From: Colletes latitarsis
Lineage: Eukaryota > Arthropoda > Insecta > Hymenoptera > Colletidae
Reading direction: 5' to 3'
DNA: 64,000 nt
NCBI RefSeq assembly: GCF_051014445.1
Contig: NC_135141.1
Location: 10,044,001-10,108,000, forward strand
Positions 36,101-47,700 of the stretch are shown here, in pieces (within the stretch, counting starts at the first letter, position 1; every line of letters starts with the position of its first letter). The notes beneath the pieces were generated by a model. That model saw only the letters and a list, made by a program, of their open reading frames with translations. It did no database searches and was not told the DNA's origin. Made by a program: the position numbers and the translations under genes.

Positions 36101-36466
36101 ATCGTCGGGCGGGATGTCTCGCTGCCGGGCGTGGTGCGCGCCATGCTCGGCAGCGAGGAGAAGTGGAGGGCCGTGGCCTCCTTCTGCGAGAACGTAATGT
36201 TGCAGAAGGAGGTCGCGGGGATGGAGCGCGAGCTTCAGCGGCGTGGCGTGGCGGATGACCTAGGCTGGGAGGGGGGTCCTGAGGGGACCCTACTCCCGCC
36301 AGGCGGCGCCGGGTCGGACCGGTTCGGGGTAGAAGTGCCTCCCCCTACCGGTCCGACGCAAGGGGAGGCACCCACGGCGGTCTGGTGCGGCCATGAACGC
36401 CCGGCCGCCGAGGGGTGGAAACGGGGTCGCGGGCGGTTGCGAGTTGGGGCTCGCAGCCGCCACTAA
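33146..36466 (+). CDS. ORF2: endonuclease and reverse transcriptase of an R1-clade element
   Basis: An intact frame of 1,106 codons. It would nick the target and copy element RNA onto the nick (target-primed reverse transcription). An APE-like endonuclease occupies about residues 1-225: QANLNHC near 8, the catalytic glutamate in EPYRVP near 38, GDFNAKS near 122, and SDHRYI with the catalytic histidine near 200. The reverse transcriptase spans about 420-760: NTAPGPDGVPG near 441, AYRPICLLDEVGKLFE near 503, FGFRGGRSTFDAI near 541, SLDIANAFNTLPW near 574, GVAQGSVLGPLLWN near 632 and catalytic YADD near 664. A C-terminal CCHC motif (CCHCDAEQDTADHTLEVC, near 955) is typical of the clade. The length is usual for R1-type ORF2. 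The start overlaps the ORF1 stop. No internal stop or frameshift is seen, unlike ORF1. The long antisense frames are GC-rich shadows of this gene. Confidence 0.95.
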   Translation: MPPRLLLQANLNHCRAAQYLMSQVLAEWGVGLAVAAEPYRVPDHPHWVGDADGLVATVWGGGDGSPPFSLLERGRGFVAVDWGGVAVVGCYISPRSGHAAFELYLAEVAACVQRYAARPLLVLGDFNAKSVAWGSPRTSVRGGILGDWAAGLDLRVLNRGSEHTCVRRYGGSIVDVGFVTPNAVRMVSGWHVVAGAETLSDHRYIRMEVSAAASASRHGRLRGTPPRRWALRRLDKDALMAAALAATWPQGAAELPSIEEEVARLGALVAGICDAAMPRVGRASPRRAVYWWSDAIAELRVATVRARRQYTRAHRRQRTGDGVARARAADDLYGAYRVARVALQVAIKRAKTRAWKEVLQTLDDDPWGRPYKVVLNELRPWAPPVTEGLDPRLLEDVVNTLFPIGERGPRPPAAAAVPVEWTAELGVTQEELAAAIRRLGVRNTAPGPDGVPGRVLVLTQGVLGADLRRLFDCCLRDGRFPPSWKVARMVLLRKEGRPAESPSAYRPICLLDEVGKLFERVIAARLVEHLSRGDPGLADCQFGFRGGRSTFDAIGRVRALSGATVSRGGVALAISLDIANAFNTLPWEEIRRGLEYHRVPPCLRAVVGDYLRGRWIEYPGRDGDMRREVYCGVAQGSVLGPLLWNIAYDSVLRAGLPDGVSTVCYADDTLVLAVGAHWGRAMRRAEEGSQRVVDRIRGMGMTVAVHKTEVIAFHSPRQDPPPPLIRVGGADIEVKPQIRYLGLILDSHWRFEEHFRCLVPRLERMVAALGRILPNLGGPAGRVRRLYVAMVQSVALYGAPVRADDLAASRRSMTMLRRVQRRMALRVVRGYRTMSHEAATVLVGMPPMDLLARSHAVMYRHRVDRRAGVGAVPGGQEPAWGDLKRQARQSVLLAWQERLALPTAGHRTVGAVRPLLKEWLDRGHGSLTYRMAQVFSGHGSFGRYLCRIGKEPTSRCCHCDAEQDTADHTLEVCPAWEGERRVLVGIVGRDVSLPGVVRAMLGSEEKWRAVASFCENVMLQKEVAGMERELQRRGVADDLGWEGGPEGTLLPPGGAGSDRFGVEVPPPTGPTQGEAPTAVWCGHERPAAEGWKRGRGRLRVGARSRH

Positions 36467-36586
36467 ACGCGGCCCCGGGACGGATAGCGGAGGGATGGAG
36501 TGGCCCCGTCCCGCCGCTATGAGGCAGTGTGTCTACTGGGGGGACCGATTGTCCCCCCGGGGGATGGGCGCGAAAGCGCGGGCACG

Positions 36587-36632
36587 GGGAGGATACCGGA
36601 AGAATGCTTCGAGCGATTCCCGGTATCCTCCC
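36587..36632 (+). other. 3' UTR hairpin 1 (13-bp stem, 20-base loop)
   Basis: GGGAGGATACCGG (36587-36599) is perfectly complementary to CCGGTATCCTCCC (36620-36632). The truncated fragment at 29946-30137 begins at the equivalent of 36601, just inside the loop. Confidence 0.75.
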
Positions 36633-36675
36633 AAAGCGTGCCGAAGGGTCACCGTGGGGTTTTTAGTGGGTAGGT

Positions 36676-36703
36676 CCCGCGCCTGTCGTTGTACGGGCGC
36701 GGG
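36676..36703 (+). other. 3' UTR hairpin 2 (8-bp stem)
   Basis: CCCGCGCC (36676-36683) pairs with GGCGCGGG (36696-36703) around a 12-base loop. Confidence 0.6.
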
Positions 36704-36716
36704 GAATCCCACACAC

Positions 36717-36748
36717 CCCTCCCACCTCTCCCCAAGGAGGTGGGAGGG
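36717..36748 (+). other. 3' UTR hairpin 3 (12-bp stem, 8-base loop)
   Basis: CCCTCCCACCTC (36717-36728) is perfectly complementary to GAGGTGGGAGGG (36737-36748), about 25 bases before the poly(A). The truncated copy has the same structure with a base change in one arm. Confidence 0.7.
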
Positions 36749-36774
36749 AGTCTTTCGAAGATTTTCCCCACGCC

Positions 36775-36795
36775 AAAAAAAAAAAAAAAAAAAAA
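36775..36795 (+). other. Poly(A) tail of the R1-clade element
   Basis: 21 consecutive A residues end the element; the last two may belong to the target duplication (AAGTATGAGCCA). Confidence 0.9.
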
Positions 36796-36805
36796 GTATG
36801 AGCCA
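36794..36805. repeat. Probable target-site duplication, right copy (R1-clade element)
   Basis: AAGTATGAGCCA, 11 of 12 bases identical to 30870-30881, continuing into normal satellite (GATGATTGCAAATACC). Confidence 0.7.
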
Positions 36806-39800
36806 GATGATTGCAAATACCAGACCTAGCACAAACCTAATCGGTGCTATCCTCTAAAATATTGATCGAATCCAGGTTTAATTGGCTGTATCACTGTGGT
36901 ACAACATTACTACGTTATCCAAACCAGAGAGAACCCATGGTCTGGCCAACAAGTATGCGAAGAACGCGAAAGTATGAGCCAGATCATTGCAAATACCAGA
37001 CCTAACTCAGACCTAACCGGTGTTATCCTCTAAAATATTGACCGAAAGCAGGTTTAATTGACTGTTTCACTGTGGTACCACATTACTACGTTAACCAAAG
37101 CAGAAAAAAACCCAGGATCTGGCCAACAGGTATGCGAAAATTGCGAAAGTATGAGCCAGATGGGGGCAAATCCCAGACCAAACACAAACCTATCCGGTGT
37201 TATCCCCTAAAATATTGATTCAATCCAGGTTTAGTTGACATTTTTAGTGTGGTTCCATATTACTACGTGATCCAATCCAGAGAAAAACCTCAGTATCTGG
37301 CCAAGAAGTATGCGAAAAATGCGAAAGTATGAGCCAGATCATTGCAAATACCAGACCTAACACAAACCTAACCAGTGTTATCCCCTAAAATAGAGATCGA
37401 GTCCAGGTTTAATTGACTGTTTCACTATGGTAAAACACTACTACGTTATCCACACCAGAAGAAAAGCCCAGGAACTGGCCAAAAGGTATGCGAAAAATGC
37501 GAAAGTATGAGCCAGATGAGTGCAAATACCAGACCTAACTCAGACCTAACCGGTGTTATCCTCTAAAATATTGATCGAATCCAGGTTTAATTGACTGTTT
37601 CAGTGTGGAACCACATTACTACGATATCCAAACCAAAAAATGCCCAGGATCTGTCCAACAAGTATGCCAAGAATGCGATATGATGAGCCAGTTCATTGCA
37701 AATACCAGACCTAACACAAACCCAACGAGGTTTTATCCTCTAAAATATTGATCGAATCCAGGTTTAATTGACTGTTTCAGTGTGGAACCACATTACTACG
37801 ATATCCAAACCAGAAAATGCCCAGGATCTGACCAACAAATATGCGAACAATGCGATACGATGAGCCAGTTCATTGCAAATACCAGAACTAACACAAACCT
37901 AACCGGTCTAATAAATTGATCGCAACCAGGTTTGATTGACTGTTTCAGTGTGGTACCATATTACTACGTGATCCAAACCAGCCAGATCCAGAAATAGCCC
38001 AGGATCTGGCCAAGAAGTATGCGAAAAATGCGAAAGTATGAGCCAGAAGATTGCAAATCCAAGACCTAACTCAGACCTAACCGGTGGTATTCTCTAAAAT
38101 ATTGATCAACTCCAGGTTTAGTTGACAGTTTTAGTGTGGTACCGCACTACTACGTTATGCAAACCAGGAAAAACCCAGGATCTGGCCAACAAGTATGCGA
38201 AAAATGCGGAAGTATGAACCATATGAGGGCAAATACGAGAACTAACCCACACCTAACCGGTTCTATCCTCCAAAATAAAGATCGAATCCAGGTTAAATGG
38301 ACTGCTTCAGCGTGATACCACATTACAACGTTAACCAAGCCAGAAAAAAACCTCATGATCTGGCCAAGAAGTATGCGAAGATTGCGGAAGTATGAACCAT
38401 ATGAGGGCAAACACCAGACATAACCCACACCTAACCGGTGGTATCCTCTAAATTATAGATCGAATCCAGGTTCAATGGACTGTATCAGTGCGGTACCACA
38501 TTACTACGTGATCGAAATGAGAAAAAACCCCAGGATCTGGCCAGCAGGTATGCGAAAAATGTGAAAGTATGAGCCAGATGATTGCAAATACCAGACCTAA
38601 CCCATGCCTAACGGGTGGTATCCTCTAAAATATAGTTCGAATCCAGGTTTAGTTGACAGTTTCGGTGTGGTACCACATTACTACGTCATCCGGACCTAAA
38701 AAAAACCTCATGATCTGGCCAACAAGTATGCGGAAAATGCGGAAGTATGAACCATATGAGGGCAAATACCAGACCTAGCCCACACCTAACCGGTGGTATC
38801 CTCTAAAATATAGATCGAATCCAGGTTAAGTGGACTGTTTCTGTGTGGAACAACGTTACTACCTGATCCAAAACAGAAAAAGCCCAGGATCTGAACAACA
38901 GGTATGCGAAAAATGCGAAAGTATGATCTAGATAAGGGCAAATCCGAGGCCTAACCCAGACCTAACCGGTGGTATCCTCTAAAATATTGATTGAATCCAG
39001 GTCTCATTGACTGTTTCAGTGTGGAAACACATTACTACGTGATCCAAACCAGAAAAAAAACTCATGATCTGGCCAACAATTATGCGTAAAATGCGAAAGT
39101 GTGAGTCATATGAGGGCAAATACCAGACCTAACCCACACCTAACAGGTGTTATCCTCTAAAATATTGATCGAAAGCAGGTTTTATTGACTGTTTCAGTGT
39201 GGTACCACATTACTACGTTATCCAAACCAGAAAAAACATCTGGCCAACAAGTATGCGAAAAATGTGAAAGTATGAGCCAGATGATAGCAAATACCAGATC
39301 TAAACCATGCCTAACCGGTGATATGCACTAAAATATAGATCGAATCCAGGTTCAATGGACTGTCTCAGTGTGGTACCACATTACTACGTGATCCAAATGA
39401 GAAACAACCCAGGATCTGTCCAACAAGTATGCGAGAAATCCGAATGTATGTGGCTGATGGGGGCAAATCCCAGACCATACACAAACCTGACCGGTGTTAT
39501 CTTATAAAATATTTATCGAATCCTGTTTTAGTTGACACTTTCGGTGTAGTTCCTCATCACTACGTGATCCAACCAGAGAAAAACCCAGGATCTGGCCAAC
39601 AAGTATGCGGAAAATGCGGAAGTATAAACCATATGAGGGCAAATACCAGACCTAACCCATGCCTAACCGGTGGTATCCTCTGAAATATAGATCGAATCCA
39701 GGTTAAATGGACTGTTTCAGTGTGGAACCACATTACTACGTGATCCAAAACAGAAAAAGCCCAGGATCTGGCCAAAAGGCATGCGAAAAATGCGAAAGTA

Positions 39801-41789
39801 TGAACCATATGAGGGCAAATACCAGACCTAGCCCACACCTAACCGGTGGTATCCTCTAAAATATAGATCGAATCCAGGTTCAATGGACTGTATCAGTGTG
39901 GTACCACATTACTACGTGACCCAAATGAGAAAAAACCCCAGGATCTACCCAGCAGGTATGCGAAAAATGTGAAAGTATGAGCCAGATGATTGCAAATACC
40001 AGACCTAACACAAACCTAACCGGTGTTATCCTCTAAAGTATTGATCGAATCCAGCCTTAACTAACTGTTTCAGTGTGGAACCACATTACTACGTTAACCA
40101 AGCCAGAAAAAAACCTCATGATCTGGCCAAGCAGTATGCGAAATATGCGAAAGTATGAGCCAGATGATTGCAAATACCAAACCAAACACAAACCAAACCG
40201 GTGTTATCCTCTAAAATATAGATCGAATCCAGGTTCAATGGACTGTATCAGTGTAGTACCACATTACTACGTGATCCAAATGAGAAAAAACCCCAGGATC
40301 TGGCCAGCAGGTATGCGAAAAATGTGATAGTATGAGCCAGATGATTGCAAATACCAGACCTAACCCACGCCTAACCGGTGGTATCCTCTAAAATACAGAT
40401 CGAATCCAGGTTAAATGGGCTGTTTCAGTGTGAAACCACATTACTACGTGATCTAAACCAGAAAAAGCCCACGATCTGGCAATCAGGTATGCGAAAAATG
40501 CGAAAGTATGAACCATATGAGGGCAAATACCAGACCTAAAACAAACCTAACCGGCGTTATTCACTAATATATTGAACGAAACCAGGTTTAATTGACTGTT
40601 TCAGTGTGGTACTACATTACTACGTGATCCAAAACAGAAACAAAATCTGGCCAACAAGTATGCGAAAAATGCGGAAGTATAAACCATATGGGGGCAAATA
40701 CCAGACCTAACACAAACCTAACCGGTGTTATAATCTAAAATATTGATCGAATCCAGGTTTAATTGACTGTTTCAGTGTGGTACCACATTACTACGTTATC
40801 CAAACCAGAAAAAACAGCTGGCCAACAAGTATGCGAAAAATGTGACAGTATGAGCCAGATGATAGCAAATACCAGACCTAAACCATGCCTAACCGGTGAT
40901 ATGCACTAAAATATAGATCGAATCCAGGTTCAATGGACTGTCTCAGTGTGGTACCACATTACTACGTGATCCAAATGAGAAACAACCCAGGATCTGGCCA
41001 AACAGGTTTGCGAAAAATGCGAAAGTATGAGCCAGATGGGGGCAAATCCCAGGACTAACACAAACCTAACCGGTGTTATCCACTTAAATATTTATCGAAT
41101 GCAGGTTTAATTGACTATCTCAGTGTGGTACCACATCACTACGTTATCCAAACCAGAAAAAACATCTGGCCAATAAGTATGCGAAAAATGCGGAAGTATG
41201 AGCCAGATGATGGCAAATACCAGACCTAACCCAAGCCTAACCGGTGGTATCCTCTAAAATATAGATCGAATACAGGTTAAATGGACTGTTTCAGTGAGGC
41301 ACGACATTACTACGAGATCCAAAACAGAAAAAACCCACGATCTGCCCAACAAGTATGCGAAAAATTCGAATGTATGAGCCAGATGAGGGCAAACCCGAGA
41401 CCTAACCCAGACCTAACCGGTGGTATCCTCTAAAATATTAATCAAATCCAGGTTTAACTGACTGTTTCAGTGTGGAACCACATTACTACGTTATCCAAAC
41501 CAGAAAAAACATCATGATCTGGCCAACAATTATGCGAAAAATTCGAATGTATGAGCCAGATGAGGGCAAACCCGAGACCTAACCCAGACCTTACCGGTGG
41601 TATCCTCTAAAATATTAATCAAATCCAGGTTTAATCGACTATTTCAGTGTGGTACCACATTACTACGTGATCCAAAACAGAAAAAAAATCTGGCCAACGA
41701 GTATGCGAAAAATGCGGAAGTACGAACCATATGGGGGCAAATACCAGACCTAACACAAACCTAACCGGTGTTATAATCTAAAATATTGA
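36806..41789 (+). repeat. Satellite array, segment III
   Basis: About 28 monomers, drifting into a different subfamily marked by AACCATATGAGGGCAAA, AATATAGATCGAATCCAGG, TTCAATGGACTG and CAAATGAGAAAAAACC. Some units are shortened: a deletion near 37910 removes part of the GTGTTATCCTC landmark, and units near 39235, 40640 and 40815 lack the CCCAGGAT part (reading AAAACATCTGGCC or similar). A small insertion lies near 37980. No gene is seen. Confidence 0.95.
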
Positions 41790-44700
41790 TCGAATCCAGG
41801 TTTAGTTGACTGTTTCAGTGTGGTACCACATTACTACGTTATCCACACCCAGACAGAACCCCCGAATCAGGCCAAGAAGTATGCGAAAAATGCGAAAGTA
41901 TTAGCCAGATGATTGCAAATACCAGACCTAACACAAACCTAACAGGAGTTATCCTCTAAAATATTCATCGAAAGCAGTTTTAATTGACTGTTTCAGTGTG
42001 GTACCACATCACTACGTTATCCAAACCAGGAAAAACATCTGGCCAATAAGTATGCGAAAAATGCGGAAGTATGAGCCAGATGATGGCAAATACCAGACCT
42101 AACCCAAGCCTAACCGGTGGTATCCTCTAAAATATAGATCGAATACAGGTCAAATGGACTGTTTCAGTGAGGCACCACATTACTGCGAGATCCAAAACAG
42201 AAAAAACCCAGGATCTGCCCAACAAGTATGCGAAAAATTCGAATGTATGAGCCAGATGACTGCAAATACCAGACCTAACACAAACCTAACAGGTGTTATC
42301 CTCTAAAACATTCATCGAAAGCAGGTTTAATTGACCGTTTCAGTGTGGTAGCACATTACTACGTTATCCAAACCAGATAAAACATCTGGCCAACAAGTAT
42401 GCGAAAAATGCGGAAGTATGAGCCAGATGATGGCAAATACCAGACCTAACCCATGCCTAACCGGTGGTATCCTCTAAAATATAGATCGAATCCAGGTCAA
42501 ATGGACTGTTTCAGTGAGGTACCACGTTACTACGAGATCCAAAACAGAATAAAACCCAGGATCTGGCCAATAAGTATGCGCAAAATGCGGAAGTATGAAC
42601 CATATGAGGGCAAATACTAGACCTAACACAAACCTAACCGGCGTTATTCTCTAATATATTGAACGAACCCAGGTTTAATTGACTGTTTCAGTGTGGAACC
42701 ACATTACTACGTTATCCCAACCAGAAAAAATCCTCATGATCTGGCCAACAATTATGCGAAAAATGCGAAAGTATGTGTCATATGGGGGCAAATACCAGAC
42801 CTAACACAAACCTAACCGGCGTTATTCTCTAATATATTGAACGAACCCAGGTTTAATTGACTGTTTCAGTGTGGTACCACATTACCACGTGATCCAAAAC
42901 GGAAAAGGCATCTGGCCAACAAGTATGCGAAAAATGCGGAAGTATGAACCATATGAGGGCAAGTATGAGAACTAACCCACACCTAACCGGTGGTATCCTC
43001 TGAAATATAGATCGAATCCAGGTTCAATGGACTGTATCAGTGTGGTACCACATTACTACGTGATCCAAATGAGAAAAAACCCCAGGATCTGGCCAGCAGG
43101 TACGCGGAAAATGTGAAAGTATGAGCCAGATGATTGTAAATACCAGACCTAACACAAACCTAACCGGTGTTATCCTATAAAATATTGATCGAATCCAGGT
43201 TTAGTTGACAGTTTCAGTGTGGTTCCACATTACTACGTAATCCAAAAGAGAAAAAACCCCAGCATCTGGCCAAGAAGTATGCGAAAAATGCGGAAGCATG
43301 AACCAGATGAGGGTAAATACCAGACCTAACCCAGACCTAACTGGTGGTATCCACTAAAATATTGATCGGATCCAGGTTTAATTGACTGTTTCAGTGTGGT
43401 ACCACTTTACTACGTCATCCGAACCAGAGAAAAACCTCATGATCTGGCCAACAAGTATGCGGAAAATGCGGAAGTATGAACCATATGAGGGCAAATACCA
43501 GGCATAACCCACACCTGACCGGTGGTATCCTATAAAATATAGATCGAATCCAGGTTCAATGGAATGTATCAGTGTGGTACCACATTATTACGTGATCCAA
43601 ATGAGAAAAAAACCCAGGATATGGCCAGCAGGTATGCGAAAAATGTGAAAGTATGAGGCAGATGGTACAAATACCAGACCTAATCCATGCTTAAACGGTG
43701 GTATCCTCTAAAATATAGATCGAATCCAGGTTAAATGGACTGTTTCAGTGTGGAACCACATTACTACGTGATCCAAAACAGAAAAAGCCCAGGATCTGAC
43801 CAACAGGTATGCGAAAAATGCGAAAGTATGGGCAAGATGAGGGCGAATCCGAGGCCTAACCCAGACCTAACCGGAGGTATCCTCTAAGATATTGATCGAA
43901 TCCAGGTTTCATTGACTGTTTCAGTGTGGAAACACATTACTACGTGATCCAAAACAGAAAAAAACCATGGATCGGCCAACAGGTATGCGAAAAATGCGAA
44001 TGTATGAGTCAGACGAGGGCTATTCCTAGACCTAACACGGACCAAACCGGTGTTATTCTCTAAAATATTGATCGAACACAGGTTTAATTGACCGTTTCAG
44101 TGTGGAACCACATTACTACGTTATCCAAACCACAAAAAAAACCTCATGATCTGGCCAACAAGTATGCGACAAATGCGGAAGTATGAACCATATAAGGGCA
44201 AATACCAGAACTAAAACAAACCTAACCGGTGTTATTCTCTAATATATTGAACGAACCCAGGTTTAATTGACTGTTTCTGTATGGTACCACATTACTACGT
44301 TATCCAAACCAGATAAAACATCTGGCCAACAAGTATGCGAAAAATGCGGAAGTATGAGCCAGATGATGGCAAATACCAGACCTAACCCATACCTAACCGG
44401 TGTTACTCTCTAAAATATTCATCGATACCAGGGTTAATTTACTGTTTCAGTGTGGCAACGCATTACCTACCTTTTCCAAACCAGAAAAAACCCAGGATAT
44501 GTCCAACAAATATGCGAGGAATGCGAAACTACGAGCCAGACGATGGTAAATCCCAGACCTAACCCACACCTAACCGGCGTTATCCTGGAAAATATTGATC
44601 GAGACCAGGTTTAATTGACAGTTTCAGTGTGGTAACGCATTACCTACGTTATCCAAACCAGAAAAAAACCAGGATATAACCAGCAAATATGCAAAAATGC

Positions 44701-47700
44701 GAAACTATGAGCCAGATGATGATAAATCCCAGACATAACCCAGACCTAGCCGGTGTCATTCTCTAAAATATTCATCGAAACCAGGTTTAATTGACAGTTC
44801 CAGTGTGGAAACGCATTACCTACGTTATCCAGACCAGAAAAAAGCCAGGATATGGCCAACAGGTATGCGAGAAATGCGAAACTATGAGCCAGATGATGGT
44901 AAATCCCAGACCTAACCCAGACCTAAGCGGTGTTATCCTGGATAATACTGATCGAATCCAGGTTTAATTGACTGTTTCAGTGTGGCACTACATTACCACA
45001 CGATCCAAACCAGAAAAAACCCATGATCTGGCCAAAAAGTATGCGTAAAATGCGAAAGTATGTGCCAGATCATGGCAAATACCAGATCTAACCCAGACCT
45101 AACCGGTGTTATTCTCTAACATATTCGACGAAACCAGGTTTAATTGACGGTTTCTGTGTGGTAACGCTTCACCTACGTTATCCAAACCAGAAAACACCCC
45201 GGATCTGGCCAACAAGTATGCGAAAAATGCGACAGTATGAGCCAGATGATGGCAAATCTCAGACCTAACACAAACCTAACCGGTGTTATTCTCTAAAATA
45301 TTCGTCGATACCAGGTTTAATTGACTGTTTCAGTGTGGTAACGCTTTACCTACGTTATCCAAACCAGAAAAAACCCAGGATATGGCCAACAAACATGCAA
45401 AAGCTACGAAAGTATGAGCCGGATAATGGCAAATCTCAGACCTAACACAAACCTAACCGGTGTTCTTCCTTAAAATATTCATCGAAACCAGGTTTAACTA
45501 ACTGTTTCAGTGTAGTACAACATTACTACCTGATCCAAACCAGAAAAAACCCAGGATCTGTCCAACAAGTATGCGAACATTGCGGAAGTATGAGCCAGAT
45601 GATGGCAAATCCCAGACCGAACCCAGACCTAGCCGGTGTTTTTCTCTAAAATATTCGTCGAAACCAGGTTTGATTGACTGTTTCAGTGTGGTAACGCTTT
45701 ACCTACGTTATCCAAACCAGAAAACACCCCGCATCTGGCCAACACATTGCGAAAAGTGCGGAAGTATGAGCCAGATGATGGCCAATCCCAGAATTAACCC
45801 ATACCTAACCGGTGTTATCCTGGAAGATATGGGTCGACACCAGATTTAATTGACTGTGTCATTCTAGTACCACACTACTACGTGATCCAAACCAGAAAAG
45901 AACCCAGGATCTGGCCAACAAGTATGCGAAAAATGCGATAGTATGTGCCAGATGATGGCAAATCCCAGACCGAACCCAGACATAATCTTTGTTATCCTCT
46001 AAAATATTGATCCAGACCAGGTTTAGTTGACTGTTTCAGTGTGGTACAACATTACTACGTGACCCAAATCAGAAAAATCCCAGGATCTGTCCAACTGGCA
46101 TGCGAAAAGTGCGAAAGTATGTGCAAGATGACGGCAAATACCAGACCAAACCCAGACCTAACCGGTGTTAATCTCTAAAATATTCATCGAAACCAGGTTT
46201 AATTGACGGTTTCTATGTAGTAACGCATTACCTACGTTATCCAAACCAGAAAAAACCCAGGATATGGCCAACAAACATGCAAAAGGTACGAAAGTATGAG
46301 CCGCATGATGGCAAATCTCAGACCTAACACAAGCCTAACCGGGTTTATCCTCTAAAATATTGTCCGAATCCAGGTTTAATTGATTGTTTCAGTGTCGTTC
46401 CGCATGACTACGTTTTCCAATCCAGAAAAAACCCAGGATATGGCCAACAAATATGCGAAAATTGCGAAAGTATGAGTCAGATGATGACAAATCCCAGACC
46501 TAAGTCAGACCTAACCGGTGTTATTCTCCATAATAATCCATCGAAACCAGGTTTAATTGACTGTTTCAGTGTGGTGCAACATTACTACGTGATCGAAACC
46601 AGGAAAAACCCAGGATCTGTTCAACAAGTATGCGAACAATGCGGAAGAATGAGCCAGATGATGGCAAATCCCAGACCTAAGCCAGACCTAACCGGTGTTG
46701 TTCTCTAAAGTATTCATCGAAACCAGGTTTAATTGACTGTTTCAGTGTAGTAACGCATTAACTACGTTACCCAACCCAGAAAAAACTTAGAATATGCCCA
46801 AGAAATATGCGAAAAATGCGAAAGTATGAGCCAGATGGGGGCAAATTCCAGACCAACCCAGACCTAACCGGTGTTATTCTCTAAAATATTCATCGAAACC
46901 AGGTTTAATTGCCGGTTTCTGTGTGGTAACGCATTACCTACGTTATCCAAACCAGAAAAAACCCAGGATATGGCCAACAAACATGCAAAAGGTACGAAAG
47001 TATGAGCCGGATGATGGCAAATCTCAGACCTAACACAAACCTAACCGGTGTTCTTCTTTAAAATATTCATCGAAACCAGGTTTAACTGACTGTTTCAGTG
47101 TAGTACAACATTACTACCTGATCCAAACCAGAAAAAACCCAGGATCTGTCCAACAAGTATGCGAACAATGCGAAAGTATGAGCCAGATGATGGCAAATCC
47201 CAGACCGAACCCAGACATAACCTTTGTTATCCTCTAAAATATTGATCCAGACCAGGTTTAGTTGACTGCTTCAGTGTGGTACAACATTACTACGTGATCC
47301 AAATCAGAAAAATCCCAGGATCTGTCAAACAAGTATGCGAAAAGTGCGAAAGTATGAGCCAGATGGGGGCAAATTCCAGACCAAACCCAGACCTAACCGG
47401 TGTTTTTCTCTAAAATATTCATCGAAACCAGGTTTAATTGACGGTTTCTGTGTGGTAACGCATTACCTACGTTATCCAAACCAGAAAAAGCCCAGGATAT
47501 GGCCAACAAACATGCAAAAGGTACGAAAGTATGAGCCGGATGACGGCAAATCTCAGACCTAACACAAACCTAACCGGTGTTATTCTCTAAAATATTCGTC
47601 GAAACCAGGTTTAATTGACTGTTTCAGTGTGGTAACGCTTTACCAACGTTATCCAAACCAGAAAAAACCCAGGATATGGCCAACAAACATGCAAAAGGTA

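Larger units (their letters stand above)
36467..36774 (+). other. 3' UTR of the R1-clade element
   Basis: 308 bp between the ORF2 stop and the poly(A), containing three consecutive inverted repeats listed separately. In R1- and R2-like elements the 3' UTR is where the reverse transcriptase recognises its RNA, so a folded 3' UTR has a plausible function. The 3' two thirds are also present in the truncated copy at 29946-30137. Confidence 0.8.
30882..36793 (+). mobile_element. R1-clade non-LTR retrotransposon, apparently full length
   Basis: An element of about 5.9 kb, visibly much richer in G+C than the surrounding satellite. It has a 5' UTR (30882-31269), a gag-like ORF1 broken by frameshifts (31270-33146), an intact ORF2 (33146-36466), a 3' UTR with hairpins and a terminal poly(A). 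An apurinic-type endonuclease at the N terminus of ORF2, an RT with YADD, a C-terminal CCHC and three CCHC knuckles in ORF1 are the standard set for the R1 clade (R1, TRAS, SART, Waldo and relatives). It is not in rDNA or in telomeric repeats here. The 5' boundary is uncertain by about two bases, because some satellite variants read GAGCCACA at this point. A related truncated copy at 29946-30137 shows that the family has been active here. Confidence 0.92.
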
